Shown here: positions 20,318 through 30,271 of the stretch, piece by piece
Position numbering within the stretch: position 1 is the first letter of the stretch
Layout of the letters: each line of letters starts with the position of its first letter
NCBI GenBank assembly: GCA_028274465.1
Contig: CM051455.1
Coordinates: forward strand, 74,510,489-74,574,488
DNA from: Plantago ovata
Lineage: Eukaryota > Streptophyta > Magnoliopsida > Lamiales > Plantaginaceae
Direction of reading: 5' to 3'
DNA length: 64,000 nt
Translations under genes and position numbers: made by a program
Notes under the pieces: generated by a model
Told to the model about the DNA's origin: nothing
The model's database searches: none
Seen by the model: only the letters and a program-made list of their open reading frames with translations

Positions 20318-22004
20318 TGTTAGGAAACTTGTAATTTTGATGAGCAATTAACCATGCTAAATTAAGAACAGTCCAGTAACTAGTACTCTTAAGGTCCATA
20401 GGATTTTAGAATTTTAAAGGACATTGTAAAAGAGGAACGTTTGCTGATGACTTAGATAGGTGTTAGATAAGTTATTTCTTTAGTGGATGACGTACTTTAA
20501 TTTCTGTGAAGAAATTAATTTATTGACACTTTAGCGTATGATGTATTTTATTTTCTGAAAAGAAAATATCTTATTGATGCTTAGCTTTAATGTATGTTAT
20601 TTTCTGAAAAGAAAATGACCTATTGAAGCAATTTGCTGAAGATGTATTTTGTTTATTACAAACAAATTATTGAAGCAAATAAGAAACCGGTCAGAATCTT
20701 GAAGACTTTTAAAGATCTGAAGACTTGAAGACTTGAAGACTTGAAGATTGCTGAAGACTGGTAAGGCACGTGTTGCTCAGAAAGTGAAATTTTCAGCAAC
20801 AGCATTGCATAAGTGAAAATCTGAAAGACAGAGTAGGTTGTGCTTGCTGAAACTGAGAATAAACACTTGCTGATGAACATATGTGACCTCTTGCTAAATG
20901 TACTTGATTTTGCGCTCCAATGTTACTGTTTGAATTCTATTCAAAGGTGCATTTAATGCAAAGCTTACACGCAAAGGACATGAAGACTAGAAGACAAACA
21001 AAGGTTGCTGCTGAAAGTACAAAAGCAAGATAGTGACATGTTAAGGAACAAAAGCCTTAGGATTTGAAATTCAAACGGCTCCTTACTTGCACTATAAATA
21101 GAGGTCATCCGGCAAAGAGTTGAAGTGTGTCAACAACGTGATCAAACTCTCACTTCTGCTTAAAATTCACAAACCTTCAAACACTCTTACTGCCATTGAT
21201 CCGTTCCAAGACTTAAAGCTTGAAAAATCTATTTGTGAAGAAGTAGAACAAACTCGACTAAGAAATTAGTTAAGTGTTCTTCCTTTCGAACAAAACAAGT
21301 CTTGACACCAGAAACAATCAAACTTGTTTACTGCAAAGTATTCCAAGTTGTGTTTCTTAGATTACTTGTTGTAACTGAATAAGTTATAATTAAGTTATCT
21401 CACCCCAAACTCTCTAACTGAAAATACACCCTTTCAGGCGTGATATTCAGGGGGAACTTAATCGAGCAAGCTTTTGCTGATTAAAAGTACCAAGTTTGGT
21501 GGAGAACAAGGTTGAGTTCTCTAGTTTAGGTTGGAGACAAAGCAAGTGCGCTTTGGTTTCTATTGAATCGCTTTAGATAGGAGATTGTAAGGAACCTCAA
21601 TCATATCTTAGTGGATTCAGTCCTAGAAAGGACAAAGTGGATTAGTTGGAAGATTACGCCACTCTCAGATACCACTCTAAAAGCGTTTGTGTGATTTGCT
21701 TACTGCATTTAGCTTTCAGCAATTTGTATCTGTTTGTACACAGTCACTCACATCACTTGCTGAAACACTTTACTTGCTGAAAAAGGCACTTATTGTTTCA
21801 AAGACTTCCGCTCTCTGATTTTTAAGTATCAGCAAACCAAGCTACTGTAAAGTAACTTACGCTTGCTGAGAAAGTTAAGTATCAGCAACCTAATTACTGA
21901 AAAGTAATAAGTACTTGCTGAAAAAGTTTTAAACGACAAAAGTTTGAAAAGACTATTCACCCCCCCCCCCTCTAGTCTTTTCTTGTTGTTTAAAGGGACC
22001 AACA
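20318..22004 (+). repeat. 5' LTR of C1
   Basis: 1687 bp from TGTTAGG to CCAACA (imperfect terminal inverted repeat), AT-rich, with a TATA box at 21093-21100 and a poly-C run near 21961. The motif TTGCTGA or its complement is present at least a dozen times. Confidence 0.88.
21093..21100 (+). promoter_or_regulatory. TATA box of C1 LTR
   Basis: TATAAATA, conserved with L0 (2-9) and C2 (58069-58076, reverse). Confidence 0.6.
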
Positions 22005-22006
22005 AG

Positions 22007-22018
22007 TGGTATCAGAGC
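22007..22018 (+). other. tRNA-Met primer binding site of C1
   Basis: TGGTATCAGAGC two bases after the LTR, complementary to initiator tRNA-Met, as usual for plant copia elements. Confidence 0.88.
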
Positions 22019-22117
22019 AGGAGGTTCTTTAGCCTTCTGCACTGAACCTAGATCCCCTTAAGTGCTTTCCTTAAATCACTTTCATTTGATCAAGTTTGGT
22101 AGCGCTTTGCTGACAGG

Positions 22118-23638
22118 ATGTCTTTAGGAGATGCTCCCTTGCTGAAGCTGGAAAATTACGAGAAATGGCGAAACAATATGATGTTACATCTTGAGGCCAT
22201 TAGTGATGAGATGGTCACCGTCATTAATGATGGACCTATCAAGATCACCAAGGTTGAAAGGAGTTTCCCTCATAGAACCACTGAAGCTGGAAAGGAAACC
22301 ATCCAAGGCGAACCATCAGATACGGTTGTGCCAAAACCAAGAGAGGAATGGACTTCTGACGAAGCTAAGAGATTCCGTCTTGATGGTCAAGCAAGAAATA
22401 TCATCATCAGATCAACTCCGGATACCATACAGTGCAAACTGTGGGGTGCCAAGACTGCTAAGGAGGCTTGGAAAATGGTTCAAGATCTTTGTGCTGGATC
22501 TGACAAGACCAAGGAAAACAAACTTGAAGTACTTAAGCTGAAGTTTCAAAACTTTAAGCAAGGTGCTAATGAGTCACTGGAAGACTTGGACTTCAGATTC
22601 ACAACTCTTGTTAGTGAAATGGCAGCGCTGGGTGATGGAAATTTTTATTCAGATTCTGAGAAAGTGAAAACTATCATCAGGAGTTTGAATCAAGAATGGA
22701 TCCATACTCAGAATTTCTATTATAATCAAGGAATGCCTGACATTACACCAACTGAGTTGTTCTCTCATCTTGCTACTGTCAATTATGAGACAAAGCAAAG
22801 AGAAAATGTGTTTGCTGAAAAATCGCAAAACATTGCTCTTGCTGCAAAGCCGTCATCTTCTGAAAAGAAGAATGATAAAGAGCCTGCTGATGAAAATGCT
22901 TTAGTTGTTAAAAACATGAAGAAATTCATCAGTAAGGAACTTGAAAGGCGAAAAGCAAAAGAGAAGCTGAAAAAGCATCTTGGTAACAACTACCATAAGT
23001 ACAAGAATGACACTAGCTCGCTGAACAAGCAAGCTCAGCAAGCTACATCATCAGAAGAACCAGCAGTTGGAAATGATCTATGTTTTTACTGCAAAAAGCC
23101 TGGACACTTCAAAGCAAATTGCCCCTTGCTGAAAGGCAAATCTGCTGAAAAGAAGAAGAAGTTCAAAAGAGCTTTCATTGCTGAAGAAAAGAAGAAGCTT
23201 CAAGCAAAAATCGATGCATTGTGCATTGAGACAAGCTCCGAGGACAGTGAGGATGAAAGTTCAGACACCGACGATGAAGAAGCCACTCTAGACGTGGAGA
23301 TTGGGAAAGAAGTGTGTGGAATAGCTATGGAAGCTTATCCAGATGTGTCGAACTACGAATTCTGCCTCATGGCCGGTCAGGTAAATGATTCTACCTCTGA
23401 CTCTGATTCAGAAAGTGAAGACGAGATTGACCTTGACAAGATTCAAGGAGAAATCGAAAGATTTGAGAAAACTCTCAGCAAACAGCAAGAAAAACTTCAA
23501 CTTGCTGAAACTCTGACCAAGCAAACTACTGAAAAGTACGTTTTGCTGAAGAAAGAGACAGAAGAAAAGGATGCTGAAATAAGGCGTCTTAAGAAGTTGA
23601 TTGCTGAGGCTGCAGAGAAAATTCTCAAATGGCATTAG
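22118..23638 (+). CDS. gag: Gag of C1, N-terminal 506 codons (frameshifted at the end)
   Basis: Starts at the ATG about 100 bp after the primer site; C2 begins with the same MSLGD. Residues 1-300 are a copia-type gag (retrotransposon gag UBN2-like, with AWKMVQDLCAG and SLEDLDFRFTTLV). A zinc knuckle CFYCKKPGHFKANC of form CX2CX4HX4C lies at about residues 325-338. An acidic, Ser/Asp-rich region (about 370-430) and a charged coiled coil follow. The frame ends at 23638 only because one base is missing near 23620 relative to C2; the protein then continues in the next frame. In the family it forms the particle and binds genomic RNA. Family call firm; a functional product is unlikely given the frameshift. 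Confidence 0.88.
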   Translation: MSLGDAPLLKLENYEKWRNNMMLHLEAISDEMVTVINDGPIKITKVERSFPHRTTEAGKETIQGEPSDTVVPKPREEWTSDEAKRFRLDGQARNIIIRSTPDTIQCKLWGAKTAKEAWKMVQDLCAGSDKTKENKLEVLKLKFQNFKQGANESLEDLDFRFTTLVSEMAALGDGNFYSDSEKVKTIIRSLNQEWIHTQNFYYNQGMPDITPTELFSHLATVNYETKQRENVFAEKSQNIALAAKPSSSEKKNDKEPADENALVVKNMKKFISKELERRKAKEKLKKHLGNNYHKYKNDTSSLNKQAQQATSSEEPAVGNDLCFYCKKPGHFKANCPLLKGKSAEKKKKFKRAFIAEEKKKLQAKIDALCIETSSEDSEDESSDTDDEEATLDVEIGKEVCGIAMEAYPDVSNYEFCLMAGQVNDSTSDSDSESEDEIDLDKIQGEIERFEKTLSKQQEKLQLAETLTKQTTEKYVLLKKETEEKDAEIRRLKKLIAEAAEKILKWH

Positions 23639-24438
23639 AATTAGAAGAGTATCAGTCCTCAATTCTAAAGTTACTTGCTGAAATCCAAGAAATGAAAAAG
23701 ATGAAAATCAATTTCAAATCTTATGTGGAAGCGAGTAATACGCTGACTGAACTAAACTCCTATTTGAGAGATCCATCTCAGAAAGAAGGTTTAGGAGCAA
23801 CGTGTGAAGGTGATAACGTAGAAATCTTGAGAAAAGATAAATCACCTATCTCCTTTGTACGTGCTACTGATAGTAGTCCACCAGTGATCTATCAGTTTGG
23901 TCAAACTAAGATTGCTGAAACATGCAATCAAGTACCTATGACCATAAAGCCCGCTGTTGCTGCTCAAAGTAACAAGACTTTAAAAGGAAAACAGGTTGCT
24001 GTGAAGCAAACTGGAAAGAAAAAGAATGCCGTGAAGCATTCCGCCAAACAAGTTGCTGAAAAGCAATTTGTTAAGTCTAAAGGCAAGATTACCAAAAGTA
24101 ATCAGAAGTCCTTTGCTGACAAACCTGAATCAAGTAAGGTTGCTGATGCTAAAGCTCAGCATTCTCCAAAGAGTGGACTCGGTTTTAAAACCAAGCAAAG
24201 TCAACTCTTTCATGAGTATAAGCAAAGTCAGCAAAGATACTTCAAAGAGATGAAGAAAACCAAGCCTAAGAGTTCTGAAAAGACTCCCAATGCTAGGACT
24301 AGAAGGAACCTTGCTAGAAAAGAACTTACTGAAAAGTATGTTCAGCAAAAAGGTCAACAGAGCAAGACACCACATCAGAAAGTGGATTTGACCAGCACGA
24401 GTCAAAAGTCTTTTAGCTCAAAACCTCCTAGTTCCTGA
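23629..24438 (+). CDS. Gag C-terminal extension of C1 (coiled coil, Lys-rich)
   Basis: The downstream half of gag after the one-base deletion, open for about 269 codons. It opens with a coiled coil (ELEEYQSSILKLLAEIQ) matching C2 at 55560-55400, then a long Lys/Gln/Ser-rich, low-complexity tail with repeated KQ motifs and many TTGCTGA-type codons. It stops at TGA 24436, where C2 has TCA, so this stop is a point mutation. The SIRE gag is known to be unusually long, which fits. No catalytic domain seen. Confidence 0.75.
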   Translation: MALELEEYQSSILKLLAEIQEMKKMKINFKSYVEASNTLTELNSYLRDPSQKEGLGATCEGDNVEILRKDKSPISFVRATDSSPPVIYQFGQTKIAETCNQVPMTIKPAVAAQSNKTLKGKQVAVKQTGKKKNAVKHSAKQVAEKQFVKSKGKITKSNQKSFADKPESSKVADAKAQHSPKSGLGFKTKQSQLFHEYKQSQQRYFKEMKKTKPKSSEKTPNARTRRNLARKELTEKYVQQKGQQSKTPHQKVDLTSTSQKSFSSKPPSS

Positions 24439-24560
24439 GCAAGTAGAAAACAAGTCAAAGTTGAAAAACTTCAGACTTGGGTTTCCACTGGACGCATTCT
24501 TGAACATGTTAATGGACATCCATCAATGGATAATTAACTTGTTTGCTCTTGATTGTGCAG
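24439..24560 (+). other. Gag-pol junction of C1
   Basis: Gag and pol are in different frames here and in C2, with a stop (GATAATTAA) conserved in both copies. A pyrimidine-rich TGTTTGCTCTTGATTGTGCAG ending at 24560 precedes pol in phase and resembles a splice acceptor. Frameshifting or internal initiation are equally possible. Confidence 0.35.
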
Positions 24561-26282
24561 ACTGCAGCCACGGAGACAAACGATGCAATCTGGCACTTTG
24601 ATAGTGGTTGTGGAAAGCACATGACGGGCAACAAGAATAACCTTATAAACTATAGACGGTGGTCTAAAGGTCCAACAATAAGGTTTGCTGGTGGAGGCTC
24701 CGGATCTACAAAAGGCTATGGTGATGTGAAGTTGGGATGTATAACCATTTCTGGAGTTCTTTATGTCAAAAATCTTAAGTTTAACCTTTTCAGCATGAGT
24801 CAATTTGCTGACAAAGGATACTTCATCGAAATTAAAAGTGATGAATGTAAACTTGTAGATTTTGAGACTAAAAAGGTTATTATGATTGCAAGAAGATCAG
24901 GAGGCTTGTACACCGTTGATTGGTCTTCAGCAAACGTTGAAAAATGCCTTGTCTCAGATCATGATTGCCTTGCTGAAAAAGCATGGTTATGGCATAAACG
25001 AACAAGTCATCTAAACTTCAAGACGCTGAATAAGCTGTCTAAAAAGGCACTTGTAGTTGGATTACCTAGGGTTACTTTTAAGAAGGATGGTGTTTGCAAT
25101 GCATGTCAGCAAGGAAAGCAAACCAAATCTTCTTTTAAGAACAAGGCAGTACTGTCAACTACAAAACCTTTACAACTCTTGCACATGGACTTGTTTGAAT
25201 CTTCTTCAACAAGCTATGCTGGTAAGAAGTATGGTCTAGTCGTGGTAGATGACTATTCAAGATTCACTTGGGTAGTATTCATCAAGCACAAATCTGAAAC
25301 CAAGACTGAAATACCTAACTTGCTGAATAAGCTTGAAGTCATGAAAAATGACAAGGTAAGAGTCATAAGGACAGACCATGGTACTGAGTTTGTAAACCAG
25401 TACATAACTGAATATTGTACCTCCAAAGGTATTCAACATCAGTTATCCTCAGTAAGGACACCACAGCAAAATGGTGTTGCTGAACGGAAGAATCGTACCC
25501 TGAAAGAAGCCGCAAGAACAATGCTTGCTGACACTGAGATAAGTGAGGCTTACTGGGTTGAAGCGATTAATACCGCCTGCTATACTCAGAATAGATGTTT
25601 GATTACTAAGGAATACAACAAAACTCCTTATGAATTGTTTGTTGGAAGACCTCCTAACATCACTCATCTAAGAGTATTTGGTTGCAAGTGTTTCGTTCTT
25701 AACAATGGTAGAGAATACCTAAGAACATTTCAACCAAAGGCAGACGATGCGATATTTCTTGGCTACTCCTTGCATAGTAAAGCTTACAGAATTTACAACA
25801 AAAAGGCACAAAAGATTGAAGAATCTGTGCATGTTGTATTCTACGAAAAGACACAAGGTATGCCTGCTGAAGAAGAAATATCAGAATGTATGAAAAAGCT
25901 AATCATACATGAGCAAAGAACTGAGTCTGATGCTAGGCAAATCAAGTCAATTGAACTAAATGATGATTCTGACAATGATTCTCCTCCCCCGAGTCATGAC
26001 AAGATAAATATAGTTCATGACAAGGAATTTCCAGCAAAAGATGCGGTTGCTCCGGAAGTTGCTGAAACTACGCAATTTCCAGTGCCTGCTGATGAAATAT
26101 CTCAACCCAGCAATGCTGAGCAAGCAGTTGCTGACGATCAAATCTCAGCAGAGACACAAATTCCAGTAGTACTGAACAAGTACATACTGAAGAGTCACAT
26201 GCTGATGAGCAAACATATCCTGATCCATCAAACAGGAAACCTGTTAATAAATGGATTAGAGATCATCCCTCTACGGATATGA
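24543..26282 (+). CDS. pol: Pol of C1: protease and integrase
   Basis: The retropepsin starts with the site HFDSGCGKHMTG (residues about 19-30). The GAG pre-integrase zinc-binding segment (HKRTSHLNFKTLNKL to CNACQQGKQTKSSF) is at about 155-205. The integrase core follows, with its three acidic residues in LLHMDLFES (about 220), RTDHGTEF (about 280) and NGVAERKNRTL (about 315). A copia integrase C-terminal part (FGCKCFVLNNGREY, AIFLGYS) and a Glu-rich linker complete it. The listed start is not a true initiator, because pol has no obvious ATG. A 4-base loss near 26150 relative to C2 shifts the frame and creates the stop at 26280. Integrates element cDNA and processes the polyprotein. Confidence 0.88.
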   Translation: MLLIVQTAATETNDAIWHFDSGCGKHMTGNKNNLINYRRWSKGPTIRFAGGGSGSTKGYGDVKLGCITISGVLYVKNLKFNLFSMSQFADKGYFIEIKSDECKLVDFETKKVIMIARRSGGLYTVDWSSANVEKCLVSDHDCLAEKAWLWHKRTSHLNFKTLNKLSKKALVVGLPRVTFKKDGVCNACQQGKQTKSSFKNKAVLSTTKPLQLLHMDLFESSSTSYAGKKYGLVVVDDYSRFTWVVFIKHKSETKTEIPNLLNKLEVMKNDKVRVIRTDHGTEFVNQYITEYCTSKGIQHQLSSVRTPQQNGVAERKNRTLKEAARTMLADTEISEAYWVEAINTACYTQNRCLITKEYNKTPYELFVGRPPNITHLRVFGCKCFVLNNGREYLRTFQPKADDAIFLGYSLHSKAYRIYNKKAQKIEESVHVVFYEKTQGMPAEEEISECMKKLIIHEQRTESDARQIKSIELNDDSDNDSPPPSHDKINIVHDKEFPAKDAVAPEVAETTQFPVPADEISQPSNAEQAVADDQISAETQIPVVLNKYILKSHMLMSKHILIHQTGNLLINGLEIIPLRI

Positions 26283-26376
26283 TTGGCGATATTAATAAAC
26301 GCCAAGTGACTAGATCCAAAGCTACTCAAGGACTTGCTGAAGAAGCAACTGTCGTGGAAGTAGAATCTTTATTCTC

Positions 26377-27546
26377 TTGGTTGTTTCAGAAATCGAACCT
26401 AAAACCATAGAAGAAGCTTTAAAGCATTTTGAATGGATAAAGGCAATGCAAGAAGAATTGGATCAATTTGAAAGAAACAAAGTCTGGAAACTTGTGCCAC
26501 TTGCTGAAAATAAGAAAGCTATTGGTACAAAGTGGGTGTTCAGAAACAAGCTGAGCGAGTCTGGTGAAGTAACAAGAAACAAAGCACGCTTAGTTGCTCA
26601 AGGTTACTGTCAGACTGAAGGATTGGACTATGATGAGTCTTACGCTCCAGTTGCAAGATTGGATGCAATTAGGCTTTTCTTGGCCTTTGCTGCTCACAAT
26701 GACTTCATTGTTTACCAAATGGATGTTAAGAGTGCGTTCTTAAATGGTGAACTTGCTGAAGAAGTCTACCTAGAACAACCCCCCGGCTTTGAACTTCCCT
26801 CAGAAACCAAGATGGTATATAAGCTTCAGAAAGCTGTATATGGTCTAAAGCAAGCACCAAGAGCATGGTATGATACCTTAGCTAAGTTCTTGCTGGAAAA
26901 TGGTTTCAAGAAAGGTGAAGTTGACAAAACTCTTTTTACCATGAACCATGATGGTAAATTAATCTTAGTTCAAATTTATGTGGATGACATAATTTTTGGA
27001 TCTAAGGACAAGCAACTTTGTGATGATTTTGCCAAACTCATGACAAATAAGTTTGAAATGAGTATGATGGGAAAATTGAATTATTTCCTAGGGTTGCAAG
27101 TCAAGCAACTCAAAGATGGAATATTCATAAATCAAGCAAAGTATGCGAAAGAAATGCTCATAAAGTTTAGGATCAAAGAGGATGAAAAACCTGAAAAGAT
27201 CCCTATGAGTGTTGGTACCAAATTGGGCTATACTAAAGAGGACAAAAGTGTTGAAGAACACAAGTATAGGAAGCTCATTGGTTCCTTGTTGTATTTAACA
27301 GCAAGTAGACCTGACATTCAGTATGCTGTTTGTGTGTGTGCAAGATTCCGATCGGATCCAAGAGAATCACACTACAAAAAGGCAATTAAAATACTGAAAT
27401 ATGTTAAAGGTATAGTCAATGTTGGATTATGGTATCCAAAAGATTCTGGACTTGAATGGTTGGCTATTCTGATGCTGATCATGGTGGATCAACTCTTGAT
27501 AGAAAAAGTACCTCTGGAACTTGTCAGTTTTTGGGTACTAGATTAA
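26377..27546 (+). CDS. pol: Pol of C1: reverse transcriptase
   Basis: Copia-type reverse transcriptase. It starts in the [11 protein letters not shown] linker, has KWVFRNKL and KARLVAQGY near residues 50-70, [12 protein letters not shown] near 115, [11 protein letters not shown] near 155 and the polymerase site YVDDIIFG near 205. The connection domain with [18 protein letters not shown] is near 300. It joins the integrase half by a frameshift near 26375, and leaves frame near 27455 inside RNase H. Makes element cDNA in the cytoplasmic particle. One of the cleaner open segments of the window, but it is only a part of a broken pol. Confidence 0.88.
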   Translation: MVVSEIEPKTIEEALKHFEWIKAMQEELDQFERNKVWKLVPLAENKKAIGTKWVFRNKLSESGEVTRNKARLVAQGYCQTEGLDYDESYAPVARLDAIRLFLAFAAHNDFIVYQMDVKSAFLNGELAEEVYLEQPPGFELPSETKMVYKLQKAVYGLKQAPRAWYDTLAKFLLENGFKKGEVDKTLFTMNHDGKLILVQIYVDDIIFGSKDKQLCDDFAKLMTNKFEMSMMGKLNYFLGLQVKQLKDGIFINQAKYAKEMLIKFRIKEDEKPEKIPMSVGTKLGYTKEDKSVEEHKYRKLIGSLLYLTASRPDIQYAVCVCARFRSDPRESHYKKAIKILKYVKGIVNVGLWYPKDSGLEWLAILMLIMVDQLLIEKVPLELVSFWVLD

Positions 27547-27924
27547 TATCATGGTTCAGCAAGAAGCAAACGTGTGTCGCCAATTCATCTCAGAATCTGA
27601 ATACATTGCAGCTGGTTGTTGCACAGCTCAAATCCTATGGATTCAGCAACAATTAAGAGATTATGGTATTTCTGCAAAGAAAACACCAATCTTTGTGATA
27701 ATACAAGTGCTATTGCAATTACGCAAAATCCTAAGTTTCACTCTAGGACCAAGCACATTGATATTAGACATCATTTCATTAGAGATCATGTGGAAAAAGG
27801 TGATATTGAGGTTGTGAAAGTAGGTACTGAAGATCAGTTTGCTGACATCTTTACCAAGCCCCTACCGGATAATAGGTTCGCAATGTTAAGGTATAACCTT
27901 GGATTGATTGAACTACCTCAATAA
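27456..27924 (+). pseudogene. RNase H end of C1 pol, frameshifted
   Basis: RNase H homology continues in three frames: [19 protein letters not shown] (27456), then ESEYIAAGCC (27575), then DNTSAI... to the terminus NLGLIELPQ at 27924. It includes KHIDIRHHFIRDHVEKG and ADIFTKPLP, standard copia RNase H C-terminal motifs. Frame changes near 27575 and 27690 break it. Confidence 0.82.
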
Positions 27925-28832
27925 AAGATACACTTGGCAGAATGATGAAACATGTATTCAGCAAGCCAAAGTATTCATGTCCAAAAGACCAAGTCACTGA
28001 TTTCTTCTAAGAAATGATAAGTCACAACATGATTGCTGAAACAGGCATTCAGCAAGTAATTCTTTCAAAACAGGTATTTGTCAGGAAACTTGATCACTTG
28101 CTAGACAGGAACTCAGTAAGTGAAAGAACTTAAAGATTGCTGAGACGGGTACTTAGAAAATCAAAAGATACTGAAACAGGTATTCAAGTATCAAAGGAAT
28201 TTTCTGAAACGGGAATTCAGAAAAAGAGCAAAATCTCATCTCTCAGATTTTACCAAAGGATGTCTCAAATTGCAAAAAGAATTTACTGATACGGGAAATC
28301 AGAAATATCTTTTAAAACTTAGAAAATATGAGATATCTAAGTAAGGGGGAACTTTCAGCAAGTAGCTAGATTGTTAATTCAAACTCGCTGAAAAGATTCT
28401 TGTCTATTTCAGCAAGCAATCTATCCCTTATTACTCGGTAAAATCAATTTGTGACGTTAAGCTGGCACAGATAAACTCGCAATAAATCATGACATGAAAT
28501 TCAATCGTGGCCATTGATTAAAAGGAGTTATTAATCTAACGGCTAACAAAACAAAGAGAGAGAGTGCTCTGACGGTTTTAGTTAGTGGGCCACTACGCAT
28601 TCAATGCAAAGGCTCCACTATCTCCAGTGTTTCTCTGTTTTACCCTTGCTGAGAACTCAAATCGATTGAGTTTCTCACACACCAGAGACACTATATAAAG
28701 AAGGAGTTAGAGAAATGACAAAATTCTTTAACTCACATTTCCTTTCTCTGCAATTTCTAGCCTGAAACTACTGTACCTCCGGTCAAAAAGCAAACTATCT
28801 TTTTCGTACAATTTCTTGCTCTATATAAAGAA
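27925..28832 (+). promoter_or_regulatory. Spacer between pol and 3' ORF of C1, with two TATA-like repeats
   Basis: No coding sequence. It is rich in TTGCTGA/TCAGCAA and GGNATTCAG motifs, with a short purine run AAGGGGGAA near 28345. CTATATAAAG is present twice, at 28691-28700 and 28821-28830; the second ends three bases before the ATG at 28833. A promoter about 140 bp upstream of the ORF is plausible but unproven. Confidence 0.45.
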
Positions 28833-30171
28833 ATGGCTCCCAAGAGACAGTCATCTAAGTCCTCAAAATCGTCAAAGGTTGACAGTGCTGAAACACGCAT
28901 TGCTCCGGTGACTGCTCCGGTGACTTCTCTGACCCAAAACACAGCGAAAGTTGTGTTGAAAAACGACCGAATCACTGAAAAACCTATGCCTCCGTCATAT
29001 CTTGACACTGCAAAGTGTGAGATGTTGATGCAATGGGGAGGATTTGCAAAAGAAAAGTACATTAGGTACTTTTATGAACAAGAACTTGATGACCAAAATG
29101 AAGAGGCGCTTGAGTTCATCAAGCAGCAAGGCCTCATGAACTTTATCTCTGCTCGCACTAAGCAAGTGAGCATGATTGATACCATGGAGTTCTACAACAA
29201 TGCAGAAATCCAGTCCCTTACAGACAGTAATGGAGTCACTGAAAAAGTGATCCTTACTTAGTTCAGAACACGCAAATCGTCCTGAAATGGACTGATTTAG
29301 CGGAGATTTTTCAGATTCCAACCACTGGAACTGAAGATGACGTCACTGCTACTGACGAAGAAATTGAAGCTTTCTACAGTGACGTCAGAAATGCAAAAAT
29401 GAAGAAAGGCGAGATAGCTCCCGTGACTTGGACAAAGCACGTTAAGAGAAAGCATCTCTGTCCTTCACTTGGTCTAGTAGCTCTGCTACTGATTAAAGTT
29501 CTTGACTCCCAAGTTGGAGGAATTGACCAAGTAGGCCTGAGAAGATGGCCATTGCTGATGCATATCCATGAGAATAAATCGAACTTAACTGGGCTAAGTA
29601 CATTTTCAACAGGCTTGTTGATTGTGTTACTAAGTTTAGTTTAAAGTAAAGGTAGAAGACAACAAGGTCTCACCTTCCTTTCCAGTTATGTATGGAATCA
29701 AGATATGCTATATCCTTGAACATTTCAGGATTCAGCTAAGAAACCCATTGCCAATCAAGAAATCTGTGTGCAATGTGGGAAGGTCTTTCTACAAGCAGAA
29801 TGTACCTAAGATTGCTGGAAAGAAATCCAAGAAGACAACAACTGCAAATGTTGTCAGCACAAGCCAGCAAGAAGGTATACAACAGCTGCAGATGTTACCA
29901 CTCAGCAACTTAGAGATGAAACTGCTGTTGGTGGTGGTAACACAAATGAAACTGCTTGAAAATCAACAAGGTACGTGTACAACAGCCGTGCTGCTGAAAA
30001 TGCAACAATAGATGACTCTGGGAAACTGGAGAAATCTAAAAGAAGAAAGAGGAAAGCTGATGATGACACTCAGACTGCAGCGTCATCAGCAAATCCCGTA
30101 CCTAAGAGGAAACGGACAAGTAACAAAAGAAAGAAGACACTGGCTTCTCAGTCAGTCCCAATGTCCAAGAC
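28833..30171 (+). pseudogene. Additional 3' ORF of C1 (SIRE 'env-like' position)
   Basis: It starts MAPKRQSSKSSKSS, a Ser/Lys-rich head, then a globular part with CEMLMQWGGFAKEKYIRYFYEQELDD and, after a one-base frameshift near 29258, KWTDLAEIFQIPTTGTED. Further pieces in shifted frames include NRLVD-like and VMYGIKICYILEHF segments near 29610 and 29685, then a basic tail (KRKRTSNKRKK) near 30110 before the N run. I see no signal peptide or convincing membrane helix, so the env label would be positional only. The layout recalls the putative plant transposon protein domain seen better in family R ORF2. At least two frameshifts; function unknown. Confidence 0.6.
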
Positions 30172-30271
30172 NNNNNNNNNNNNNNNNNNNNNNNNNNNNN
30201 NNNNNNNNNNNNNNNNNNNNNNNNNNNNNNNNNNNNNNNNNNNNNNNNNNNNNNNNNNNNNNNNNNNNNNN
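30172..30271. other. Assembly gap, 100 N
   Basis: Exactly 100 N, the convention for a scaffold gap of unknown size. It joins the inside of a copia ORF to the 3' non-coding region of a family R element, so the true missing sequence is probably large. Confidence 0.95.

Larger units (their letters stand above)
20318..30171 (+). mobile_element. SIRE-like Ty1/copia element C1, truncated by the gap
   Basis: 5' LTR, tRNA-Met primer site, gag, pol in copia order (protease, integrase, reverse transcriptase, RNase H) and an additional ORF downstream of pol, which is the hallmark of the SIRE/Maximus lineage. The 3' LTR is not present before the run of N. Inserted into C0. Frame lesions are few and mostly single-base, so it is the best preserved copia here. 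Confidence 0.9.

Noticed and set aside
28833..30171. C1 3' ORF as a true envelope gene
   Set aside because: No signal peptide, hydrophobic fusion segment or membrane anchor is visible; the name would rest on position alone.
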